64,000 nt of DNA from Owenweeksia sp. (GCA_002695025.1 NZNV01000001.1:186001-250000), one strand, 5' to 3'. Positions 1 through 8,983 are shown, numbered from the stretch's first letter. Numbers and translations: made by a program. Notes: generated by a model from the sequence alone, not told the origin.

Positions 1-1
1 T

Positions 2-199
2 TACCAGGTAGATTTCGGAAGGGCTTACAATAAGGTAAGGATCACCGTTACAGACCTGGCCGGTAAAGTCTTGGAAAAACATCATTTGGAGAACAGTCAA
101 AGCTTTAATAGCACTCTGGATGGTCCTAAAGGTATGTACATGATATGGATACAAACGGAATACCGTAAACAGCAGGTATTCAGGATCGTGAAGGATTAA
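2..199 (+). CDS. C-terminus of a T9SS type A sorted secreted protein (partial)
   Basis: An open frame enters from the left edge and stops with TAA at 197-199, giving 65 residues. It has the form of a type A T9SS C-terminal sorting domain: a strand-turn stretch VTDLAGKVLEK, a later KGMYMIWI strand, and an ending RIVKD. In that family this domain carries an exported protein across the outer membrane through the type IX system and is then cleaved or exchanged for an anchor. The catalytic or binding part lies outside the window, so the protein's own function cannot be told. No start codon is visible. Confidence 0.8.
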   Translation, partial: YQVDFGRAYNKVRITVTDLAGKVLEKHHLENSQSFNSTLDGPKGMYMIWIQTEYRKQQVFRIVKD

Positions 200-219
200 T
201 AAACACATCAGCGGACATG

Positions 220-235
220 GCCGGAAACTTCCGGC
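220..235 (+). terminator. Short GC-rich inverted repeat after the first gene
   Basis: GCCGGAA at 220-226 and TTCCGGC at 229-235 form a perfect inverted repeat 21 bases after the stop of the partial gene. No T-tract follows, so it is a weak candidate terminator or an mRNA 3' end stabiliser. Confidence 0.35.
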
Positions 236-338
236 TGTGTCCCTTGGTATGGGGAGAAAACCGGAGTTCCGATCTTTTGCAACGAAAGAGAAATGATTTC
301 GGCATTTAGATATAACTTGCCTTACCTGATCAGGAAAT

Positions 339-2411
339 TTGAATCGGACTATTAAACATATTGGTCTTTTAATAGGTGTACTCTGCAGCTTTTTGACTTT
401 GGCCAAAAGTGGTGATACTCTTTTGATAAGCCAGTTGAATAGCGAAGGGTACTATGACCTGAGGGCTCACCAGGAGGTATACCAGACAGATACCGTCTTA
501 AGCCCCATGGCTTTTCTGCAAAACCGAGGAGTACTTTCGCAGGCCAAAGAAGGCTATTCTCAACAATACTGGTATGAATTACGGTTATTAAATGATTTAC
601 CGGATACGCAATACTGCTATGTGTCGTTAAGCTGGAGTTTACAGATACATGCTTTGTACCAATACAATGGTAACTACATAATGGATACTTTGCAGGCCGG
701 CTATCTTACTTCGATGGATGACCGCAGCCTGGAGGCTTCACCTGATTTTATAAAGCTTACTCTACCTCCGGGAGAGTACCACCGCTATCTGGGGCTTAGT
801 TACAGCCGTACTAACCACCAGGCTAGCCTGTACTTTAGTGTTTATTCTCACATTACTTTTCTGGAGTTCATGCAACAGAGAAGGCAGCGCGGTTTAATCC
901 ATGTAAGCCTCAGTATTTTTTTTCAGGGAGCCGTGTGGATCATGATGCTCTACATGCTGTTCCTGTACTTTCAGAATAACCGGGATAAAGTATATCTCAG
1001 TTATGCAGCTTATCTCTTCTTTGCTATGTTGTACCTGGGGCTTAAACTGGAAAGTTACCTGCCATTACGCAGTGTTTTCGGGGATGCGCAGTACTTGAAG
1101 TTAACCCTCAATGAGCCTTTGCAATTTGCTATGGCTTTGTCTTATAACGTTTTTGCTCTTCACTTTTTACGCATTCGCAAGCTCAAACCCTGGCTTTATC
1201 GTCTGGTATTTTGGGTTAATGTGGGTTATGCTGTGTATGGAACCCTGGTTTTTGCGTATCTCTACACTACCTCTGATATGGCCACTATTCAGGCACTTTT
1301 TGCTCCCACTCGTGGAGTTATGCTGCTCATGGGGTTGGTGCTTATATGCGTGGCTGGTCTTACCTTAAAAAGTCCCGTGGTTCCCTATTTCATAGCTGGT
1401 AGCCTATCTTTTTTGATCGGGAATCTTTTGGCAATAGTCTCCACGGTAGGCTATGATTTTTTTCCAGGACTGGACCTTGTAGGGGTTAGTTTTACCCAGA
1501 TCGGCATTTTTGTGGAGATCCTTTTCTTCAGTTTAGGTATTGGGAAGCTTATCCAGATCAGTAATCGCGAAAAGGAAGATATCAATGACGCTTATATAGA
1601 GCAGCTTCTTGAAAATGAAAAGTTGAACCAACAAATCAATCAAGAACTGGAACAACAGGTAGAAGCGCGCACCAATGAAGTGCTCAGAGCACATAGGGAA
1701 CTGGAAGAATCTAAAGCCAGCCAGATACGGTCCGAATATGAAAAGCAACTGATGGAGAGCGAAATGAACAGTCTGAGGCTTCAAATGAACCCGCATTTCA
1801 TATTTAATTCGCTTAATTCCATTCGGTATTTTATCCTTAAGGAAGATGGCGATAAGGCGGCAGACTACATTACTTCCTTTGCTAAGCTGCTACGCATGAT
1901 ACTACATCACAGCAAGCAAAAGGAAATTGCCCTGGAAGATGAATTGGAAGCCCTGGAACTCTACATGATGTTTGAGGCTGAAAGATTTAGTGAAAAGTTC
2001 AACTATGAAGTAATAGTTGAACCGGATGTGGACACCAGAACTATTATGGTGCAACCACTCATCATCCAGCCCTTTGTAGAAAATGCGATTTGGCACGGTT
2101 TGATGCATCGTAAAGAAGCAGGCCGGTTAATCATAAAGGTAAGCAAGCTTAATTCCGGAGAGATAAGGTTTATTATAGAAGATAATGGTGTAGGACGAGC
2201 AAAGGCGGCTGAGTTAAAAAGCAAAAAACACGGAGGTAATAAAAGTTATGGCCTGCAGATCACCCGTTCAAGGCTGGAGGCCGCTAACCGCGTAAATAAG
2301 GGCCAGGCAGGTTTTACCGTAGAAGATCTTTATGATAGCGAGGGTAAACCAGTTGGTACCCGGGTTATTCTTATAGTAAACATAAGGCAACATGAAAGCA
2401 CTTATAATTGA
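339..2411 (+). CDS. LytS/YehU-type sensor histidine kinase with 7TM sensor region
   Basis: This 690-residue protein is probably the membrane sensor of a two-component pair with the LytTR regulator that follows. The order of parts is: a signal peptide (about 1-22), an extracellular beta-rich 7TMR-DISM-like domain (about 25-180), a cluster of membrane helices (about 185-405), a coiled coil (about 410-470), then a His_kinase domain (PF06580 type) with the phosphoacceptor H486 in NPHFIFNSLN, and a HATPase with N-box NAIWHG and IEDNGVGR. The start is TTG at 339, preceded by CAGGAAAT. No ATG fits better, because the signal peptide begins right here. The 3' end overlaps the next gene by 20 bases, which implies coupled translation. 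The ligand is unknown. Confidence 0.9.
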   Translation: MNRTIKHIGLLIGVLCSFLTLAKSGDTLLISQLNSEGYYDLRAHQEVYQTDTVLSPMAFLQNRGVLSQAKEGYSQQYWYELRLLNDLPDTQYCYVSLSWSLQIHALYQYNGNYIMDTLQAGYLTSMDDRSLEASPDFIKLTLPPGEYHRYLGLSYSRTNHQASLYFSVYSHITFLEFMQQRRQRGLIHVSLSIFFQGAVWIMMLYMLFLYFQNNRDKVYLSYAAYLFFAMLYLGLKLESYLPLRSVFGDAQYLKLTLNEPLQFAMALSYNVFALHFLRIRKLKPWLYRLVFWVNVGYAVYGTLVFAYLYTTSDMATIQALFAPTRGVMLLMGLVLICVAGLTLKSPVVPYFIAGSLSFLIGNLLAIVSTVGYDFFPGLDLVGVSFTQIGIFVEILFFSLGIGKLIQISNREKEDINDAYIEQLLENEKLNQQINQELEQQVEARTNEVLRAHRELEESKASQIRSEYEKQLMESEMNSLRLQMNPHFIFNSLNSIRYFILKEDGDKAADYITSFAKLLRMILHHSKQKEIALEDELEALELYMMFEAERFSEKFNYEVIVEPDVDTRTIMVQPLIIQPFVENAIWHGLMHRKEAGRLIIKVSKLNSGEIRFIIEDNGVGRAKAAELKSKKHGGNKSYGLQITRSRLEAANRVNKGQAGFTVEDLYDSEGKPVGTRVILIVNIRQHESTYN

Positions 2412-3129
2412 TGATGAAAAGCACTGCAGCGATTCGCTGCTGATGATGTTGGAGAAGAACTGTCCACAAGTTGAAGTAGTGGATGCCACCAACGATCCCA
2501 TTAAAGGGATTGGTTTGATTACGGCTCACAAACCTGATGTGGTATTCCTGGATATTGAAATGCCACACATGAGCGGCTTTGAGTTGCTTTCCAAGCTGGA
2601 GCATATTGACTTTGAAATTGTTTTCACCACGGCTTATGATGAATTTGCGTTGCGCGCCTTTAAAGTTAATGCGCTGGATTACCTTCTAAAACCAATAGGA
2701 GTTAGCGAATTGCGTAATGCTGTGGAAAAGGTAAAGGTGCGGATGTCTCATAGCCTGCCCAATCTGGAAGTAAGGGCTATGCTGAATAATATTTCTCCAC
2801 CACCCATAGAAAATACCAGGGTGGCGCTACCCACTATGGAAGGCTTGGAGTTTGTACCGGTAGAATCCATCATCCGCTGTGAAAGCGACAGTAACTATAC
2901 CGATGTGCACCTGGCCGATGGAAAACGTTTGACTATTAGCAAAACATTAAAGGAGATCCAGCAAATGCTGGAGGGAAAAGGTTTTTACCGCGTGCATAAC
3001 TCCCATTTGATCAATCTGCAGCACATCCAGAAATACCAGCGCGGAGCAGGTGGGTTACTTATAATGGATAATGGCGATCATGTGCAGGTAAGCCGTAGTA
3101 AAAAATCTGATTTCCTGGGAAGGGTATAG
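2392..3129 (+). CDS. LytTR-family response regulator
   Basis: This 245-residue regulator has an N-terminal receiver domain (acidic pair D7-D8, phosphoacceptor D54 in FLDIEMP, switch T in FTTAYDE, K in LLKPI) and a C-terminal LytTR DNA-binding domain (about 140-245: IIRCESDSNYTDVHL and FYRVHNSHLINLQHI). Members of this family bind imperfect direct repeats upstream of their targets. The gene overlaps the upstream kinase by 20 bases, so the two are almost certainly a cognate pair. Targets cannot be inferred from the window; the T9SS-related genes nearby are only a possibility. Confidence 0.94.
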   Translation: MKALIIDDEKHCSDSLLMMLEKNCPQVEVVDATNDPIKGIGLITAHKPDVVFLDIEMPHMSGFELLSKLEHIDFEIVFTTAYDEFALRAFKVNALDYLLKPIGVSELRNAVEKVKVRMSHSLPNLEVRAMLNNISPPPIENTRVALPTMEGLEFVPVESIIRCESDSNYTDVHLADGKRLTISKTLKEIQQMLEGKGFYRVHNSHLINLQHIQKYQRGAGGLLIMDNGDHVQVSRSKKSDFLGRV

Positions 3130-3193
3130 CAACGTAAAGAAGGTAAAGGCCGCCATCATAAGATATCTTTTGTTTGACCTATGTTGGACCCAA

Positions 3194-3221
3194 CAAAAAA
3201 GCCCCGATACATCGGGGCTTT
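3194..3221 (-). terminator. Rho-independent terminator of tRNA-Phe
   Basis: AAAGCCCCGAT at 3198-3208 pairs with ATCGGGGCTTT at 3211-3221 around a 2-base centre. Read on the minus strand, 18 bases beyond the tRNA 3' end, the hairpin is followed by a run of T, the classic terminator form. Read on the plus strand it may also stop transcripts from the response regulator, but only three T follow. Confidence 0.85.
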
Positions 3222-3239
3222 AACCATCTGGTTTTGAAG

Positions 3240-3312
3240 TGGTGCCAGCTGGAATCGAACCAGCGACACAAGGATTTTCAGTCCTTTGCTCTACCAACTG
3301 AGCTATGGCACC
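3240..3312 (-). tRNA. tRNA-Phe (anticodon GAA)
   Basis: The minus strand folds into a full cloverleaf of 73 bases. The acceptor arms GGTGCCA and TGGCACC pair, the D arm is GCTC-AGTTGGTA-GAGC, the anticodon stem AAGGA/TCCTT encloses CTGAAAA with anticodon GAA, and the T arm is GCTGG-TTCGATT-CCAGC. The discriminator base is A at 3240. CCA is not encoded. A promoter lies about 90 bases upstream and a terminator directly downstream, so this is a single-gene transcript. Confidence 0.98.
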
Positions 3313-3400
3313 TTATTTAAAACAAGGTTTCAAGACTATCCCTTTCTTCCGGGCCTGAACTTTCCACCTTATCACCACACACTTATTCGTTTGCGGGGCG

Positions 3401-3430
3401 CAAATGTAAAGATTTTTTCATATTCCAAAA
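3401..3430 (-). promoter_or_regulatory. Bacteroidota-type promoter for tRNA-Phe
   Basis: On the minus strand TTG (3428-3426) is followed after 17 bases by TACATTTG (3408-3401). This fits the TTG/TAnnTTTG (-33/-7) promoter form known in this phylum. Transcription would start near 3395 and give a leader of about 80 bases before the tRNA. Confidence 0.65.
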
Positions 3431-3449
3431 GAAATTTTTGCCACCTCCT

Positions 3450-3457
3450 TACATTTG
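3450..3457 (+). promoter_or_regulatory. Candidate -7 element for coaX
   Basis: TACATTTG matches the TAnnTTTG -7 element and lies 22 bases before the GTG start of coaX. It is the same octamer as the tRNA-Phe -7 element but on the opposite strand. A TTG at the right distance is not seen, so the assignment is tentative. Confidence 0.45.
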
Positions 3458-3479
3458 TTTTCCAATTACCACATTATCA

Positions 3480-4202
3480 GTGAATCTAATTATCGATATA
3501 GGCAACAGCCGTGTAAAGTCCGCGCTCTTCCAAAAGGGACAACTGATCAGGCAACAAATGCATGAATGTTTTGACCCTGCACGTATTGCTGCCCTTTGGG
3601 AAAGAGAAGAGCCGGAAAAAGCTATTATATCCAATGTAGGTAAGGAGGTGGAATGGCCTAATGGCTGGGATTTTCCCTTTATTGAACTGGGCGCTTCCAC
3701 ACCTTTACCTTTTAGCAATAAGTATAAAAGCCCCGCTACATTGGGCAGGGATCGCCTGGCACTTACCGCTGCAGCAGTCCTGAAGTTCCCCGGGCAAAAT
3801 TGCCTGGTGATTGATACCGGCACTTGTATTACCTATGACTTCGTGGATCGCCATGCTGTTTACCACGGAGGCGGTATTAGTCCCGGTTTGCAAATGCGCC
3901 TTCGCTCGTTAAACCACTATACATCCCGTCTTCCCCTGGTAAACTACCAGCAGAACTTTGATCCTATTATAGGAGATACAACCGATAATTCCATCCTTAG
4001 TGGAACAGTCGGAGGTTTTAAAAGAGAAGTCTATGCTACAATAGTTGCTTACCAGGAGCGTTATCCTGATATCCTGACCATGATTACCGGTGGTGATGCC
4101 TATATGTTTGATGACTTGCTAAAAAATAGCATCTTTGCAGCGCCTGATTTTTTGATGACGGGCCTAAACCATATTCTGGACTATAATGCAGAAAGGCTTT
4201 AA
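3480..4202 (+). CDS. coaX: Type III pantothenate kinase
   Basis: CoaX phosphorylates pantothenate with ATP, the first step of coenzyme A synthesis, in the cytoplasm. The 240-residue product has the family's acetate/sugar-kinase fold signatures: NLIIDIGNSRVKSALF at the N-terminus, the DTGTCITYDFVD phosphate loop about 110 residues in, the GGGISPGLQMRLRSL stretch, and a C-terminal ITGGDA motif. The start is GTG at 3480, because the family begins right at the LIIDIGNS strand; the open frame continues upstream to a TTG at 3438 but adds only non-conserved residues. It overlaps the following outer-membrane gene by 17 bases. Confidence 0.93.
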   Translation: MNLIIDIGNSRVKSALFQKGQLIRQQMHECFDPARIAALWEREEPEKAIISNVGKEVEWPNGWDFPFIELGASTPLPFSNKYKSPATLGRDRLALTAAAVLKFPGQNCLVIDTGTCITYDFVDRHAVYHGGGISPGLQMRLRSLNHYTSRLPLVNYQQNFDPIIGDTTDNSILSGTVGGFKREVYATIVAYQERYPDILTMITGGDAYMFDDLLKNSIFAAPDFLMTGLNHILDYNAERL

Positions 4203-5514
4203 CGGGATTTTTTTGGTCCCTTTTTTTGTTTTATCCCTTCACCTTGGTGCCCAAGTGAACTCGGTATCACCATATTCCAGGCTGGGAATAGGAGATATTT
4301 ATCCTGAAACCTATACCCGCACTTTGAGTCTGGGGGGTGCCAGCCTGGGTATGCATGACGCGCTGAATATAAACCTTACCAATCCTGCCAGCTATTCTGC
4401 TTTGGAACTATCAACTTTTGAAGTGGGTTTTCAGGCCGGTAAAGTAGAGCAAAGGCAAGCCAATCCTGACATTACCCGAACCAATGGAAATGCTGGTCTG
4501 CGTTACCTGGCCTTTGGAGTGCCGCTTACAGAATGGTGGGGAAGTGCCATAGGCATACAACCTTACAGTTTCAAAGGTTACGATATAGCCACCAGCCGTA
4601 CCTATAATGATAGCCTGGATATCGATTATCGTTTTGGTGGAACGGGAGGGCTCAACCAGTTTTATTGGGGAAACTCTTTTGAAGTAGCTAAAGGGCTTTC
4701 TCTGGGCTTTAATACCCGTTTTATTTTCGGTAAACTTGAGGAGGTAAGTTACGTTTTGTGGAATACCAACCGCTTTTTCAATACCAAATCAGAGGAGGAA
4801 ATTTCTGTAAAAGGAGTGGCGTTTGACTATGGTCTCCAATACCGTTATGACTTTGAGAATAATAAGAGTCTGGGCATTGGTTTAACCTACAGCAACAGCA
4901 TGTCTTTAAACGCACAGGTAGGTAACTTCGCCTATAACTTTACCGGATCCGTAGGTCGCGAAACACCTTTTGACAGCCTTGCCACCAGCGGTACACGGGA
5001 GTCTTCCATCCAGCTACCCAGCGAATTTGGTATTGGACTGACTTATGGAGGCATAGATCCCCAGATATTGAATTACAGCTGGGCCATTAATATGGACTTT
5101 GAGTTTTTCAACGGGTCGGAATTTCAGAATTACGATGACAGCAAGCCCCTCAGCAACTCATACCGTGCCCAGCTTGGAGGCTATCTGATCCCACGTTTTG
5201 CGTTTAAAAATCTCAATCGTAGTAGTTCCTATTTAACAGCCGTAGAATATCGCTTGGGAGGGTTTTATGAAAAAACCCCTTACACCCTTGGAGGCACTGA
5301 TATCATGAACTATGGCATAACATTTGGGTTAGGATTACCGGTTCGCCAAAAAAGCCTGGGACCCGGTGAGGTAAAGGTAAGTACCATCAATACCGGAATA
5401 GTTCTGGGACGAAGGGGAACCACCGCAAACGGACTTATTGAAGAAAATTATCTCAACGTTTACATCGGTATTACACTGAATGATAAGTGGTTTATTAAAT
5501 ACAAATACCGGTAA
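4186..5514 (+). CDS. Outer-membrane beta-barrel protein, function unknown
   Basis: A signal peptide (about 1-22, ending LGAQ) is followed by about 420 residues rich in alternating aromatic and polar strands with short turns (for example GNAGLRYLAFGVPL, GLQYRYDFENNKSLGIGLTYS, GITFGLGLPV), ending in the basic-aromatic tail KWFIKYKYR. This is a beta-barrel pattern, broadly like porins or FadL-type channels, but I cannot place it in a characterised family. The start ATG lies inside coaX, and the next gene follows after 47 bases. Its position ahead of a TPR protein and LptC suggests a role in outer-membrane assembly or transport. That role is inference from context. Confidence 0.75.
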   Translation: MQKGFNGIFLVPFFVLSLHLGAQVNSVSPYSRLGIGDIYPETYTRTLSLGGASLGMHDALNINLTNPASYSALELSTFEVGFQAGKVEQRQANPDITRTNGNAGLRYLAFGVPLTEWWGSAIGIQPYSFKGYDIATSRTYNDSLDIDYRFGGTGGLNQFYWGNSFEVAKGLSLGFNTRFIFGKLEEVSYVLWNTNRFFNTKSEEEISVKGVAFDYGLQYRYDFENNKSLGIGLTYSNSMSLNAQVGNFAYNFTGSVGRETPFDSLATSGTRESSIQLPSEFGIGLTYGGIDPQILNYSWAINMDFEFFNGSEFQNYDDSKPLSNSYRAQLGGYLIPRFAFKNLNRSSSYLTAVEYRLGGFYEKTPYTLGGTDIMNYGITFGLGLPVRQKSLGPGEVKVSTINTGIVLGRRGTTANGLIEENYLNVYIGITLNDKWFIKYKYR

Positions 5515-5561
5515 TTCAGTACGCAATAATTAGAATCAAGTAAAAGATAAACATCAGAAAA

Positions 5562-6971
5562 ATGAGAAAACTAGTTTGGATTTTAATAGCTGTGATAGGA
5601 GTGGGTACCACTACCAGGGCTCAATCCAAATGGGGAGAAGACAGTGTTAAATGTCATGAGAACCTCTATATCTATTACGAACTGGCCAAGAATAAAAACT
5701 ATACCGATGCTTTCGATAGCTGGAAGTATGTTTTTAACAATTGCCCGGCTTCCAGTAAGAATAACGTCATCTTTGGCCCTTATATAGTAGAAGCCAAAGT
5801 AAAAGCTACTACGGATGCTGCTAAAAAGGAGGAATATAAAAAACTCCTGATGCAGGTTTATGACAAAAGGGTAGAACTATATCCCGAGGATGAGGCGTAT
5901 GTATTGGAGCGCAAAGGTTTGGATATGTTACAACACTATCCGGATAGCACACAAAAAACCTACAATACCTTTAAGCGTGCGCTGGAGTTAAGTAATGAAC
6001 ACAGTGCTGCCTTCTACAATGCTTATTTCATTGCAGCTGCACGTCTTTTCAATGATGATGTTTTTGAGATCAAGGATGTTTTCCAGGCATACAACGTAGT
6101 ACAGGAAGGCCTGGAGTACAATAACAACGTTCTGAATCGTCAGATCAAACAACTGAAGGATAAGGAAGAGTCCGGAACCATTACGGATAAGGAAAAAACC
6201 GAACTGGAAAAGGCCGAGCGCGAATTGGAGCGTTTTGATGATGTAGCCTCCAACAACGAAAAGGTATTGGGACCGATCGCCACTTGCGAGAAACTTAGCC
6301 TTATCTACAATAAAGAAGCGTTTGAAGCGAATAAGACGGATGCCGTTTGGTTGCGCAGGGCTTCTAAAATGCTGGCCAAAGAACGCAAGAATGACGAAGG
6401 AGAATATGAGGATTGTACCGATAACCCCATCTTCTTTTCAGTAGCGGATGCTCTTTATCAACTGGAGCCTTCCGCCAGTGCTGCACGCTCTATGGCGATC
6501 ATGCAATACAAGAATGGGAACTACAGTAAAGCCGCTGACTATTTTAAGGAAGCAGCTAATCAGGAAGTGGACCCTAAGAAAAGCTCTGCGGATTACCTGA
6601 GAATTGCCGCTTCCTATCAAAAAACCGGCCGGTTGTCTGATGCAAAGAATGCAGCACTAAAGGCAGCATCACTGCGAAAAGGCTGGGGAGATCCCTATAT
6701 TTTGATAGCAGGTCTGTATGCTCAGGCAGATGGTAGCTGCGGCTCCAACGTATTTGAGAAAAAAGCAGTTTACTGGGCTGCCATTGATAAGCTACAGTAT
6801 GCCCGTAGTATTGACCCCGAAGTAAGTGGTAAAGCCAACCGGTTGATAGGTGTGTACAAACAACAACTACCCGATAAAAGCATCAGCTTTCAGTTGAACC
6901 ATACCGAAGGTGAAAAATATACCATTGGCTGCTGGATAGGTGAGACTGTCACGGCAGACTGGGGTATATGA
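5562..6971 (+). CDS. Secreted or periplasmic TPR-repeat protein
   Basis: A 469-residue protein with a signal peptide (about 1-21, ending TRAQ). The body holds helical repeats of tetratricopeptide type, clearest at about 140-180 (NTFKRALELSNEHSAAFYNAYF) and 315-380 (ARSMAIMQYKNGNYSKAADYFKEAA, then YLRIAASYQKTGRLSDAKNAALKAASLR). A charged coiled segment (about 195-225) interrupts them. TPR arrays usually bind protein partners, so it may be a periplasmic scaffold for its neighbours. The stop codon overlaps the lptC start (ATGA), indicating translational coupling. The exact function is unknown. Confidence 0.82.
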   Translation: MRKLVWILIAVIGVGTTTRAQSKWGEDSVKCHENLYIYYELAKNKNYTDAFDSWKYVFNNCPASSKNNVIFGPYIVEAKVKATTDAAKKEEYKKLLMQVYDKRVELYPEDEAYVLERKGLDMLQHYPDSTQKTYNTFKRALELSNEHSAAFYNAYFIAAARLFNDDVFEIKDVFQAYNVVQEGLEYNNNVLNRQIKQLKDKEESGTITDKEKTELEKAERELERFDDVASNNEKVLGPIATCEKLSLIYNKEAFEANKTDAVWLRRASKMLAKERKNDEGEYEDCTDNPIFFSVADALYQLEPSASAARSMAIMQYKNGNYSKAADYFKEAANQEVDPKKSSADYLRIAASYQKTGRLSDAKNAALKAASLRKGWGDPYILIAGLYAQADGSCGSNVFEKKAVYWAAIDKLQYARSIDPEVSGKANRLIGVYKQQLPDKSISFQLNHTEGEKYTIGCWIGETVTADWGI

Positions 6972-7546
6972 TCTTCAAAAAGATAATTTTCAAAAGAAGC
7001 ATTGTGGCTCTGGCCCCGATGCTTTTTTTGTATTCCTGTGAAAACAATATCAGTGAAGTAAAGAATATTACACAGGAAGAGAAAATTCCCCTGGAGGTAC
7101 AAGAGAACCTGGAACTCATCTACTCGGATAGCAGCTACACCAAAATGGAACTCAAGGCCCCGTTGGCGGAGAACTATCCGCAGTTGGAAGAGCCTGAAAT
7201 GGTATTCCGTAAAGGTATTAAGGTGCGCTTCTTTGATGCATACGGGCAGGAAGATTCAAGATTGAAAGCCAATTATGCTATTCATTATTCCAACAAGCGG
7301 CTCTGGCATGCTACCGGAGATGTGGTGGTGGTGAATAAAAAAGGGGAACAATTGAATACAGAAGAGCTGTACTGGGACGAAAAAAAAGAGACCATTTACT
7401 CCGAGGTATTTGTTAAAATAACCACGGACGAGGAGATAATAATGGGCGAAGGCTTTGAAGCTGACCAAAATTTTACTAACTATACTTTATCAAAAGTAAC
7501 CGGACAAATTACTATTGAGGATGATGAGGATGTTCAAGATCGTTGA
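6968..7546 (+). CDS. lptC: LPS export periplasmic protein LptC (lipoprotein)
   Basis: LptC passes lipopolysaccharide from the inner-membrane LptBFG transporter to LptA. The 192-residue product has a lipobox-like signal (LFLYSC, Cys about residue 19) rather than the usual single N-terminal helix, which is common for LptC in this phylum. It then has the beta-jellyroll pattern of the family: SSYTKMELKAPLAENY, MVFRKGIKVRFFDAYG, LKANYAIHYSNKRLWHATGDVVV, LNTEELYWDEKKETIYSE, and GEGFEADQNFTNY. The start overlaps the TPR gene's stop, and the small membrane gene begins inside its 3' end. Assignment rests on motif and context. Confidence 0.85.
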   Translation: MIFKKIIFKRSIVALAPMLFLYSCENNISEVKNITQEEKIPLEVQENLELIYSDSSYTKMELKAPLAENYPQLEEPEMVFRKGIKVRFFDAYGQEDSRLKANYAIHYSNKRLWHATGDVVVVNKKGEQLNTEELYWDEKKETIYSEVFVKITTDEEIIMGEGFEADQNFTNYTLSKVTGQITIEDDEDVQDR

Positions 7547-7730
7547 GGTTGCCTGGATTGTGGTAGCCGTAGTCTCCGCTTTGGAGTTGATCAAACTATG
7601 GGGAAGCGGGGATACCAAATTCTGGCTTTTTGCCGGGGCTATGGCAGTGGCCATATTCATGTTCTTTTTCCGAAGAAAACAGCGACAGCGCTATGAGCGC
7701 TACCAGCAGGAGCAGCCCGAAGATAAATGA
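7530..7730 (+). CDS. Small two-helix membrane protein
   Basis: A product of about 66 residues with two predicted membrane helices (VEVAWIVVAVVSALELIKLW and FWLFAGAMAVAIFMFFF) and a very basic-acidic tail (RRKQRQRYERYQQEQPEDK). Starts are possible at TTG 7515 and ATG 7521, 7524 and 7530. I chose 7530 (MFKIVEVAW), since the earlier residues are only repeated Met/Arg. It sits between lptC and the CNNM gene with overlaps on both sides. It is conserved-looking by position but has no function I can name. Confidence 0.72.
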   Translation: MFKIVEVAWIVVAVVSALELIKLWGSGDTKFWLFAGAMAVAIFMFFFRRKQRQRYERYQQEQPEDK

Positions 7731-8983
7731 GTATAGTAGGCTACATTATTCTGTCCATACTATTCTCGGCTTTCTTTTCGGGAGTGGAGATAGCGTTTAT
7801 TTCCTCTAACCGCTTTCATATAGAAATCGAAAATAAGAAGGGGAATTTTGCTTACCAAGTCATCAGTTTTCTGGTAAAGAACCCTTCCCGCTTTATTGCT
7901 GCAATGCTGGTTGGCAATAATATTGCCCTGGTACTGTACGGTATTTTTATGCCCAGACTTCTGAATCCGGTTCTTGGAGGCCTGGAAAACGAGTATGTAC
8001 TCTTATTGATTCAAACCATCCTTTCCACGGTTATCATATTGGTTATAGCCGAGTTTTTGCCCAAGGCGGTCTTTAATACACATTCTACACGTCTTCTGGA
8101 GATTTTTGCATTGCCCAGCTCATTTTTTTACTTTTTATTTTACCCCATTGTGAGTTTCATGATGGGTATCAGCAACTTTGTGATGCGTTACATCCTCAGG
8201 GCTAAGGAAACTGAATCGAGACTGGTTTTTGACCGGGTAGACCTGGATAATTACATCCGCGAAAGAACGGACAATTCTAGTAGTGGCGAAGTGGAAGAAG
8301 ACCCGGAGATACAGATATTCCGTAACGCTTTGGATTTTAGTAATCGTAAAGCGCGTGAATTCATGATACCCCGTACGGAGATCATTGCCATGGATGTAGT
8401 TCAGGATATAAAGGTGCTCCGGGATAAATTTGTGGAGTCCAACCTTTCTAAAATACTCATCTACAAAGACTCCATTGACAATATTATAGGCTACACCCAC
8501 AGTTTTGAATTATTTAAGAAACCCCGGAATATCCGGTCTATCCTTCGGCCGGTGAGCTTTATCCCGGAAAGTATGCCAGCCAATGAGATATTGAACCTCT
8601 TGATCCGGGAAAGACGTAGTATTGCGGTGGTATTGGATGAGTTTGGCGGAACATCCGGGCTGGTGACCGTAGAGGATATTGTAGAAGAGCTTTTCGGGGA
8701 GATAGACGATGAGCACGATGTGGAAGAGCTTATCGAGACCAAATTGAGTGAGAATGAATACCGTTTCTCCGCCCGCCAGGAAATAGATTATCTCAATGAA
8801 AAATACGATCTGGGTTTACCGGAATCTGAGAATTATTCAACCCTTGGCGGGCTCATCCTGGATCACCTGGAAAGTATCCCACAACCCGGAGAAAAATTCC
8901 ACATCAATCCTTTTGTATTTTCCATTGATAAAGTCTCCAATTCCAGGATTGAGGAAATACGCCTTAAAATCCTGGAAGATTAA
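7727..8983 (+). CDS. CNNM/CBS-domain transporter-like protein (HlyC/CorC family)
   Basis: This 418-residue inner-membrane protein has an N-terminal CNNM/DUF21 domain (three to four helices; SGVEIAFISSNRFHIE, LVGNNIALVLYG, LIQTILSTVIILVIAEFLPKAV), a CBS pair (about 200-325: REFMIPRTEIIAMDV, AVVLDEFGGTSGLVTVEDIVEELFGEI) and a C-terminal CorC_HlyC domain (about 340-418: NYSTLGGLILDHLESIPQPGE). The family includes magnesium and cobalt efflux-linked proteins, the older 'hemolysin' label, and the gliding protein GldE; the sequence alone does not decide among them. Its start overlaps the preceding stop by four bases. Confidence 0.88.
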   Translation: MSIVGYIILSILFSAFFSGVEIAFISSNRFHIEIENKKGNFAYQVISFLVKNPSRFIAAMLVGNNIALVLYGIFMPRLLNPVLGGLENEYVLLLIQTILSTVIILVIAEFLPKAVFNTHSTRLLEIFALPSSFFYFLFYPIVSFMMGISNFVMRYILRAKETESRLVFDRVDLDNYIRERTDNSSSGEVEEDPEIQIFRNALDFSNRKAREFMIPRTEIIAMDVVQDIKVLRDKFVESNLSKILIYKDSIDNIIGYTHSFELFKKPRNIRSILRPVSFIPESMPANEILNLLIRERRSIAVVLDEFGGTSGLVTVEDIVEELFGEIDDEHDVEELIETKLSENEYRFSARQEIDYLNEKYDLGLPESENYSTLGGLILDHLESIPQPGEKFHINPFVFSIDKVSNSRIEEIRLKILED

